Below, piece by piece: positions 54,899 to 60,141 of a stretch of DNA of 60,141 bases. Source of the DNA: Bacillus pseudomycoides (lineage in GTDB: Bacteria > Bacillota > Bacilli > Bacillales > Bacillaceae_G); contig NZ_NVOY01000034.1 of assembly GCF_002551005.1 (NCBI RefSeq), positions 1 through 60,141 on the forward strand, in the 5' to 3' direction. The translations under genes were made by a program, and so were the position numbers. Every line of letters starts with the position of its first letter. Position 1 is the stretch's first letter. The notes beneath the pieces were generated by a model. That model made no database searches and had not been told where the DNA came from. It saw only the letters and a program-made list of their open reading frames with translations.

Positions 54899-55054
54899 AA
54901 GGGGGGGAATACTAGAAAGCCATGTGTTAGTATTTTATCCCCATATTTGAAAATTTATACATGTAAAAGGAATTTTTTTCATGAATTTTGAATGAAAGTC
55001 AACTAGGTGGTATAATTTACTAATACGAAAGGTAAACATATGGGAGTGTTTCTT

Positions 55055-55399
55055 ATGTTAAATAAATATACAACTGGAGTGGTTGTGAAGGGAAAAGTAA
55101 CAGGGATTCAAGATTACGGAGCATTCGTTGCATTAGATGAAGAAACACAAGGGCTTGTGCACATATCTGAAATTACAAATGGATATGTAAAAGATATTCA
55201 TGATTTTTTAAAAGTTGGAGATGAAGTGGAAGTAAAGGTACTTTCAGTTGATGAGAAGAACGGAAAAATGAGTTTGTCATTGAAGGCTGCCAAACGGAAA
55301 CAAGGGAAAGTGCGTATTCCAAATCCATCTGCAAATGGATTTAACACATTACGAGACAAGTTAACAGAGTGGATTGAAGAATCGCAAATTACAAAATAA
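55055..55399 (+). CDS. yugI: S1 domain RNA-binding protein (YugI, general stress protein 13 type)
   Basis: A 114-residue protein with one S1 domain: GVVVKGKVTGIQDYGAFVAL, then GLVHISEITNGYVKDIHDFL and VLSVDEKNGKMSLSLKA. A basic tail (KRKQGKVRIPNPSANGF) follows. It likely binds RNA or ribosomes. The start at 55055 has GGGAGTG upstream; an ATG at 55040 overlaps that site. It is monocistronic. Confidence 0.9.
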   Translation: MLNKYTTGVVVKGKVTGIQDYGAFVALDEETQGLVHISEITNGYVKDIHDFLKVGDEVEVKVLSVDEKNGKMSLSLKAAKRKQGKVRIPNPSANGFNTLRDKLTEWIEESQITK

Positions 55400-55430
55400 A
55401 AGCAGGGAGCCATGCTCCCTGCTTTTATTC
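55398..55430 (+). terminator. Terminator of yugI
   Basis: AAAGCAGGGAGC pairs with GCTCCCTGCTTT around CAT, followed by TATTC. Confidence 0.85.
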
Positions 55431-55457
55431 ATGTTACATTATGATATAAAAGAATCA

Positions 55458-55557
55458 AACGTTTCTTTTGCTGCGCTTGTAATCAGAATAAAGAAACGTC
55501 CGTATGTCGGAAGGTAGGACAGATCTCCACTTGTTTACAAACAAGCGGAGATCTGTG
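55458..55557. other. Two inverted repeats between yugI and yuzA
   Basis: ACGTTTCTTT/AAAGAAACGT (about 55459-55499) is followed by a strong hairpin CAGATCTCC-ACTTGTTT/ACAAG-CGGAGATCTG (about 55520-55555). The second may terminate leftward yuzA transcription despite a poor T run. No gene is seen here. Confidence 0.45.
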
Positions 55558-55578
55558 TTTTATAATATCATAAGAGAG

Positions 55579-55812
55579 TTATCGAACTTGACGTGCTTCT
55601 GGGTGTGTTCCAAGCTCTTCAGAAGGTTTAAATAATAAACCAAGGTTAATTAAACCTGAAATACCTACAATACCGTAGATAATTCGAGCAAGTGCTGTAT
55701 CTTGTCCGCCGAAGATAGCTGCTACTAAATCGAATTGAAAGAAGCCAATGAGTCCCCAGTTTACTGCGCCAATAATCGTAAATACTAAAGCAATGCGTTG
55801 TAATGTACCCAT
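55579..55812 (-). CDS. yuzA: DUF378 membrane protein (YuzA)
   Basis: A 77-residue protein with two hydrophobic segments (IALVFTIIGAVNWGLIGFFQFDLVAAIFG and ARIIYGIVGISGLINLGLLF) and the DUF378 pattern. Function unknown. AAGGAGGGA lies 10 bases upstream of the ATG. It lies between yugI and pgi, on the opposite strand. Confidence 0.88.
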   Translation of the reverse strand: MGTLQRIALVFTIIGAVNWGLIGFFQFDLVAAIFGGQDTALARIIYGIVGISGLINLGLLFKPSEELGTHPEARQVR

Positions 55813-55969
55813 TTTAAGCAGTCCCTCCTTAAATGATGAAGCACAAACGAGCTAAGTTTACTCGCTTAATCAAGCTTCTTTTATAGAATGGATACCTTTT
55901 GTCCTTCTTATACAAAAAAATTAAATTTCTCATCAAAAAAACAGGAGATATGACGATTTTGTAAAAAAA

Positions 55970-55995
55970 ACAAATTGGGTACGCTTACAATTTGT
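55970..55995. promoter_or_regulatory. 8-bp inverted repeat upstream of pgi
   Basis: ACAAATTG and CAATTTGT flank a 10-base spacer about 80 bases before the pgi start. It might be an operator; no factor is suggested. No other gene is seen in 55813-56073. Confidence 0.25.
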
Positions 55996-56073
55996 AGTTC
56001 GCTTGATTTACAACGGTGGTTTCGCTAAAGTGAAGACAGAGATACATATACATACTGTATTGGAGGCAAAAAA

Positions 56074-57426
56074 ATGAGCACACATGTAACGTTTGATTAT
56101 TCAAAAGCATTATCGTTCATTAGTGAACACGAGCTAACATACTTACGTGATGCAGTAAAAGTATCACACCATGCAATTCATGAAAAAACAGGAGCAGGGA
56201 ACGATTTCTTAGGTTGGGTAGAACTTCCGCTTGCATACGATAAAGAAGAATTTTCTCGCATTCAAAAGTGTGCGGAGAAAATTAAAAATGACTCTGACAT
56301 TTTACTTGTTGTTGGTATTGGTGGTTCTTACTTAGGAGCACGAGCAGCGATTGAAATGTTAAATCATTCTTTCTACAATATGCTGTCTAAAGAACAGCGC
56401 AAAACTCCACAAGTGCTATTTGTTGGACAAAACATTAGCTCTACTTACATGAAAGATTTAATGGATGTATTAGAAGGTAAGGACTTCTCAATTAACGTCA
56501 TTTCCAAATCAGGTACAACAACAGAACCTGCAATTGCATTCCGTATTTTCCGTAAGTTATTAGAAGAGAAATATGGAAAAGAAGAGGCACGTAAACGCAT
56601 TTATGCAACAACAGATAAAGCGCGCGGTGCTTTAAAAACATTAGCTGACGAAGAAGGCTACGAAACATTCGTAATTCCAGATGATGTTGGCGGCCGTTTC
56701 TCTGTATTAACACCAGTTGGTTTATTACCGATTGCTGTAAGTGGTTTAAATATTGAAGAAATGATGCAAGGTGCAGCTGCTGGACATGATGACTTTGCGA
56801 AATCAGAGCTTGAAGAAAACCCAGCTTACCAATATGCGGTTGTACGTAATGCTTTATATAATAAAGGAAAAACAATTGAAATGCTTGTGAACTATGAGCC
56901 AGCACTTCAATATTTTGCTGAATGGTGGAAACAATTATTTGGTGAGAGTGAAGGAAAAGATCAAAAAGGTATTTTCCCATCTTCTGCAAACTTCTCAACT
57001 GACCTTCATTCTTTAGGTCAATACATTCAAGAAGGACGCCGTGACCTATTTGAAACAGTTCTAAAAGTAGGCAAATCTACACATGAACTAAAAATTGAAT
57101 TAGATGAGAACGATTTAGATGGATTAAACTATCTTGTTGGTGAAACAGTAGACTTCGTTAATACGAAAGCATACGAAGGAACATTACTTGCACATAGCGA
57201 TGGCGGTGTACCAAACTTAATCGTAAACATTCCTGAACTAAATGAGTATACATTCGGTTATCTTGTATACTTCTTCGAAAAAGCATGTGCGATGAGCGGC
57301 TACCTACTAGGCGTAAATCCATTTGACCAACCAGGCGTAGAAGCATACAAGAAAAACATGTTTGCATTGCTTGGAAAACCAGGATTCGAAGAACTAAAAG
57401 CAGAATTAGAAGAACGTTTGAAATAA
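56074..57426 (+). CDS. pgi: Glucose-6-phosphate isomerase
   Basis: A 450-residue glycolytic enzyme interconverting glucose 6-phosphate and fructose 6-phosphate. Sugar-phosphate-binding [38 protein letters not shown], the signature [19 protein letters not shown] and the C-terminal [14 protein letters not shown] are all present. It is of the shorter Bacillus type. GGAGG lies 8 bases before the ATG. A repeat begins one base after its stop codon. Confidence 0.97.
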   Translation: MSTHVTFDYSKALSFISEHELTYLRDAVKVSHHAIHEKTGAGNDFLGWVELPLAYDKEEFSRIQKCAEKIKNDSDILLVVGIGGSYLGARAAIEMLNHSFYNMLSKEQRKTPQVLFVGQNISSTYMKDLMDVLEGKDFSINVISKSGTTTEPAIAFRIFRKLLEEKYGKEEARKRIYATTDKARGALKTLADEEGYETFVIPDDVGGRFSVLTPVGLLPIAVSGLNIEEMMQGAAAGHDDFAKSELEENPAYQYAVVRNALYNKGKTIEMLVNYEPALQYFAEWWKQLFGESEGKDQKGIFPSSANFSTDLHSLGQYIQEGRRDLFETVLKVGKSTHELKIELDENDLDGLNYLVGETVDFVNTKAYEGTLLAHSDGGVPNLIVNIPELNEYTFGYLVYFFEKACAMSGYLLGVNPFDQPGVEAYKKNMFALLGKPGFEELKAELEERLK

Positions 57427-57427
57427 G

Positions 57428-57560
57428 GAAAGCGGAAGTTGCTCGCTTAGAATGGGAGGTGGATGGAGCTCCTGACGTAGAGGCGTTTTCTGCCTTGCAG
57501 GAAGGCGCGAAGCCACCGAGCATTCTAGCCGCTGGAGCTAGACAATAAGAAAAGCGGAAG
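57428..57560 (+). repeat. B. cereus-type interspersed repeat after pgi
   Basis: A 133-bp element starting GAAAGCGGAAG and ending AAAGCGGAAG. It shares GGAGCTCCTGAC, TAGAGG, AGGAAGGCGCGAA and TTCTAGCCGCTGGAGCT with the (inverted) copy in the glyS leader. It folds through AGAATG/CATTCT arms. Confidence 0.75.
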
Positions 57561-57590
57561 CTGTTGGGATTATCCCAACAGCTTTTTTTG
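57560..57590 (+). terminator. Terminator of pgi
   Basis: AGCTGTTGGG pairs with CCCAACAGCT around ATTAT, followed by TTTTTTT. The repeat lies between the pgi stop and this hairpin. Confidence 0.88.
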
Positions 57591-57597
57591 ATGAATG

Positions 57598-57669
57598 CGC
57601 GTCGAATGTTGTCGTAAGGTCTTTATATCATGTCGAATCGCCGATATATTGAAAAAAACGCCGATATAT
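57598..57669 (+). repeat. GTGTCGAA/CCGATATATT-type repeat, third copy
   Basis: GCGTCGAATGTTGTCG, GGTCTTTATATCATGTCGAA and TCGCCGATATATTG match the other two copies; an extra CGCCGATATAT follows at 57659-57669. It lies just upstream of the yugN start. Confidence 0.6.
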
Positions 57670-57717
57670 GCAGTACGAATGGGGAATGCTAAAAAAAATC
57701 TAGAAAGGATGATCCAA

Positions 57718-58128
57718 TTGATTCAGATTCATTCGAAGCTAGAAGGACAAACATTCTCCCTTTTCCAATTGGAAGAAACATTAAAGCCGCTGGGCTATAC
57801 AATCGGCGGAAATTGGGATTATGAGAAGGGATGTTTCGATTATAAAATAGATGAAGAGGGAGGATATCAATTTTTACGATTACCGTTTACAGCCATTGAA
57901 GGAGAGCTTGATGTAAATGGAGTTATCGTTCGCCTTGATACACCGTACCTTCTGTCACATGTGTATCAAGACGAATTAGATGATGAAGTGAATACATTTA
58001 CAGCAGGGATGACGTCTTTTGATCAGTTTGCAGAACCGAAAGATCCAGACGGAGATATTCAAGCAAAATATATTGATATTGGGAAAGCTTTAGTTCGAGA
58101 ATTAGAAGGATACTTACTTAATGTTTAA
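57718..58128 (+). CDS. yugN: YugN-like family protein
   Basis: A 136-residue soluble protein: IQIHSKLEGQTFSLFQLEET, then GYTIGGNWDYEKGCFDYKID and FLRLPFTAIEGELD, ending with IDIGKALVRELEGYLLNV. This matches the YugN-like family, of unknown function. The likely start is TTG at 57718 with AAAGGATGAT upstream; longer in-frame starts lie in the repeat. Its 3' end overlaps the convergent yugO by 11 bases. Confidence 0.83.
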   Translation: MIQIHSKLEGQTFSLFQLEETLKPLGYTIGGNWDYEKGCFDYKIDEEGGYQFLRLPFTAIEGELDVNGVIVRLDTPYLLSHVYQDELDDEVNTFTAGMTSFDQFAEPKDPDGDIQAKYIDIGKALVRELEGYLLNV

Positions 58129-59113
58129 TTACAATCAGTAAATCATTTTTTTTCAGAGTAAAGGAATGAATCGGATTTATATGATAGTGTCCGTCACGTT
58201 GTAGACCAAGCAAGAGTATATTCTGTTTTAATAAATCGCAGTTACAATATTCGAAAGTTTCACCAGTATATTGTTCAGGAGTATGCAGAAGTTGTAATTT
58301 ATTTGCAGTAATTTCATTGTAAATTGTAAATAGTACTTCTGAAATCGAAGGGAATAATAAAGAAGCGGCAAATACATAACTCGTTAATTTATTTCCTTCA
58401 ATAGTTTCTGTTGCACCTGCTCGTTTAGCGTTATGAATTTGATCGGAAGTTAACATTTCAACGATACAATATATAGTTGGGTTTAATCCTTTCGCTGTTA
58501 AGATGGTTAAAATAGACTGTGTATCAGCAGAGCTCTCGCTTTTTTCTTTGTCAGCTGTAATCAAAATAGTATGCGCAGTACGAATATTTGCTTTGAGTAA
58601 AATATGATCGTGATGAGGACAACCTTTAATAAATTGTAGATGATGAAATGACTTTGGCAGCAGAGGGAGTGTTTCATCTATGAGAACAATATCAAGGTTT
58701 GGTTGTAATACGCGCATTTGACTTACTACATGTTTCACACGTTCGTTCCAGCCGACAACAATCATATGTTTATGGCAAGAGGCAGCCTCTTCACCTTTTA
58801 TTTTCATATATTGTTTACTAATCATTTCTGTAGCAAAAGATACCATATAATAAGAACCAAATCCGGTTCCTAACAAAATGAGAATGATTGCGAGGATTCT
58901 TCCTTGTATACTATGAGGAACGTAATCGCCGTATCCAACAGTGAATGTTGTGACAAGTGCCCACCATATACCATCGAACCATGTTTGAAAGTGAACGGGT
59001 TCTAATTTGTGAATAAGAAATCCAAAGAAGAGGATGAATAAACCAATTAAGGTGACCAGTCGTAAAATAATAGAATTGCGAAATGTATCTAAAATACTAC
59101 TTCTTACATTCAA
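58118..59113 (-). CDS. yugO: Potassium channel protein with TrkA-N (RCK) domain (YugO)
   Basis: A 331-residue channel. Two hydrophobic segments (LVTLIGLFILFFGFLIHKLE and ILAIILILLGTGFGSYYMVS) flank the pore helix and filter TTFTVGYGDYVPHS. The cytoplasmic part is a TrkA-N/RCK domain (HMIVVGWNERVKHVVSQM, VLIDETLPLLP) with a C-terminal extension. B. subtilis YugO is the K+ channel behind biofilm electrical signalling. The likely start is TTG at 59113 with GGAGGAG 9 bases upstream. The frame runs on through a short bcr1 repeat to a GTG at 59191, but that segment is repeat DNA. Confidence 0.92.
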   Translation of the reverse strand: MNVRSSILDTFRNSIILRLVTLIGLFILFFGFLIHKLEPVHFQTWFDGIWWALVTTFTVGYGDYVPHSIQGRILAIILILLGTGFGSYYMVSFATEMISKQYMKIKGEEAASCHKHMIVVGWNERVKHVVSQMRVLQPNLDIVLIDETLPLLPKSFHHLQFIKGCPHHDHILLKANIRTAHTILITADKEKSESSADTQSILTILTAKGLNPTIYCIVEMLTSDQIHNAKRAGATETIEGNKLTSYVFAASLLFPSISEVLFTIYNEITANKLQLLHTPEQYTGETFEYCNCDLLKQNILLLGLQRDGHYHINPIHSFTLKKNDLLIVIKH

Positions 59114-59146
59114 TGTTTGTAGCTCCTCCCGCATCAATATAGTTAG

Positions 59147-59191
59147 CCCGCTATTTGTGGACAGTAAGACCCCCACTGATGGAAGTTTCAC
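59147..59191 (+). repeat. Internally deleted bcr1-type repeat at the yugO 5' end
   Basis: A 45-bp element (CCCGCTATTTGTGGACAGTA joined to CCCACTGATGGAAGTTTCAC) with the same internal deletion as the copy at 6003. TTTAT follows on the right but the left flank (GTTAG) is not a matching duplication. Confidence 0.75.
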
Positions 59192-59218
59192 TTTATATTG
59201 TTGCCATTATGAAAAAAA

Positions 59219-59247
59219 GAAAAACCCCCTTATGAGTGAGGGAGTTG
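59219..59247 (-). terminator. Terminator of the MgtC-family gene
   Basis: AACTCCCT and AGGGGGTT pair on the minus strand around CACTCATA, followed by TTTCTTTTTTT. Confidence 0.8.
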
Positions 59248-59934
59248 TCAGATGCTTTCCACTTCGGTTTGTTGAACGCTATCAAGCTGTTGAATCGCAT
59301 AGTATACATTAGCTGTACGTATTTTTTGATCAACAGATAGCTTCATTTGCAGAAAATGTGCTCCATTTTCTAATGTTTTCAGTTTCATATTTTTAACTTT
59401 TATATCCATCTTTTTTATGTCATCGATGACTGTAGGGATATTTTCCATACTATTTACGACAAGGTTTACCGCAATTTCGCGTTGCCTGAGGGACTTTGGT
59501 CCTAAAATATTCATAACAAAAGGAATAAGTTCTACGCTAATCATAAGGAAACACATACCAGAAATAGCTTCTAAATAAAAACCAGCTCCAACTGCGATGC
59601 CAATTCCTGATGCTCCCCAAATCATGGCAGCAGTAGTTAAGCCTGCGATGCTATCGTTACCTCTACGTAAAATAACTCCCGCTCCTAAAAAACCAATTCC
59701 CGATACAACTTGAGCTGCTAAACGGAGGGGGTCCATAGTGATCCTGTTTGAGATAGAGCTTGGTAAATTATAAGCTGCTTTAATTGAAACAATAGTAAGT
59801 AAACAACTAATAATAGAAATAACTAAGCAAGTTTTTAAACCTAGTGGCTTTCGCTTTAGTTCACGTTCTAAACCAATTGCAAATCCTAAAATGGCAGAGA
59901 GGCCTATCTTAAGTAATAAATCGAAGTGTTCCAA
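59248..59934 (-). CDS. MgtC/SapB family membrane protein
   Basis: A 228-residue protein. The MgtC domain has five hydrophobic segments with GFAIGLERELKRKPLGLKTCL and QVVSGIGFLGAGVILRRGNDSIAGLTTAA; the C-terminal cytoplasmic region (VNLVVNSMENIPTVIDDIKK) resembles an ACT-like domain. MgtC proteins affect Mg2+ homeostasis and membrane ATPase activity; no Mg2+ transporter gene adjoins it. It starts at TTG with GGGGAGG 8 bases upstream. Confidence 0.9.
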   Translation of the reverse strand: MEHFDLLLKIGLSAILGFAIGLERELKRKPLGLKTCLVISIISCLLTIVSIKAAYNLPSSISNRITMDPLRLAAQVVSGIGFLGAGVILRRGNDSIAGLTTAAMIWGASGIGIAVGAGFYLEAISGMCFLMISVELIPFVMNILGPKSLRQREIAVNLVVNSMENIPTVIDDIKKMDIKVKNMKLKTLENGAHFLQMKLSVDQKIRTANVYYAIQQLDSVQQTEVESI

Positions 59935-60041
59935 TTTGTATTCCTCCCCGTAATTTGGTGTAATAGATAACTGATATTTTCAGTATATGGTACAAGGAAG
60001 GAAAGTTGGACACTTTTTATAAAAAATATTGAAAAAGAGTG

Positions 60042-60070
60042 TTGCATTTCGGAAATCATCATGCTATATT
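60042..60070 (+). promoter_or_regulatory. Promoter at the window edge, probably of an rRNA operon
   Basis: TTGCAT, a 17-base spacer and TATATT; a second TTGACA begins at 60132. Tandem promoters of this style are typical of Bacillus rRNA operons, but the downstream genes lie outside the window, so this is inference. Confidence 0.5.
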
Positions 60071-60141
60071 AATAAACGTCGCTGCTGCACAAAAGCAGAA
60101 AGCGAAATGAAAAAAGAAATTAAAAACAATGTTGACATCAA

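Overview
The window looks like chromosomal DNA of the Bacillus cereus group. Four copies of a repeat that matches my memory of bcr1 (a B. cereus-group element) are present, base composition is AT-rich, and gene order follows the B. subtilis yut/yum/yui/kap/yug region: yutJ-yuzB-dapF-yutM, yumC-yumB, yuiB-yuiC-pepA, bioY, yuxO, kapD-kapB, patB-yugE-yugF, yugG-yugH-yugI-yuzA-pgi-yugN-yugO. The right end (60042 onward) carries what look like the first promoter elements of an rRNA operon. No assignment was checked by database search.

Region by region. 1-6 kb is accessory: a structured leader, a small membrane protein coupled to an aminoglycoside adenylyltransferase-like gene, a WYL regulator, and a divergent dinB gene split after its fifth coding base by a complete 2.9-kb group II intron with an intact RT/maturase/HNH protein. 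6-11 kb: yutJ, yuzB, dapF, yutM and a KinB-like sensor kinase. 11-17 kb is accessory: a 48-codon FbpB-like gene, a decayed DUF1672 lipoprotein gene, DUF523, an HTH protein, an MFS exporter, DUF4870 and GyrI-like proteins, and a bcr1 copy nested inside another repeat. 17-26 kb: redox enzymes (yumC, yumB behind Rex/Fnr-like palindromes), Nudix, yuiB, yuiC, DUF309, pepA, phosphoglucomutase and galU.

26-38 kb is a cell-surface polymer block: galU, a CsbB-like lipid-linked glycosyltransferase, GtrA, two YfhO-type membrane proteins, and a convergent operon of MurJ-like flippase, GT4 glycosyltransferase and O-antigen-ligase-like protein. Together these resemble the three-component (CsbB-GtcA-YfhO) extracellular glycosylation machinery, with YfhO duplicated, next to a small polysaccharide export/polymerisation set. 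38-47 kb: bioY under a BirA operator, DUF3298, a hotdog thioesterase, glyS behind a T-box with a repeat inserted between attenuator and ribosome binding site, AlkD, an anion-permease-family transporter, kapD/kapB, a 56-codon membrane protein and a Cu/Zn-SOD-like lipoprotein lacking two metal ligands. 47-60 kb: small lipoprotein, GyrI-like proteins (one free, one fused to AraC), patB, yugE-F, a 2-hydroxyacid dehydrogenase, yugG-H-I, yuzA, pgi, yugN, the K+ channel yugO and an MgtC-family protein.

Nothing here is clearly a wholly new system. The observations most worth a second look are the intron that places a stop codon directly after the host start codon, the nested and internally deleted bcr1 copies, the repeat inside the glyS leader, the unusual hairpin between galU and the glycosyltransferase, and the YfhO duplication.
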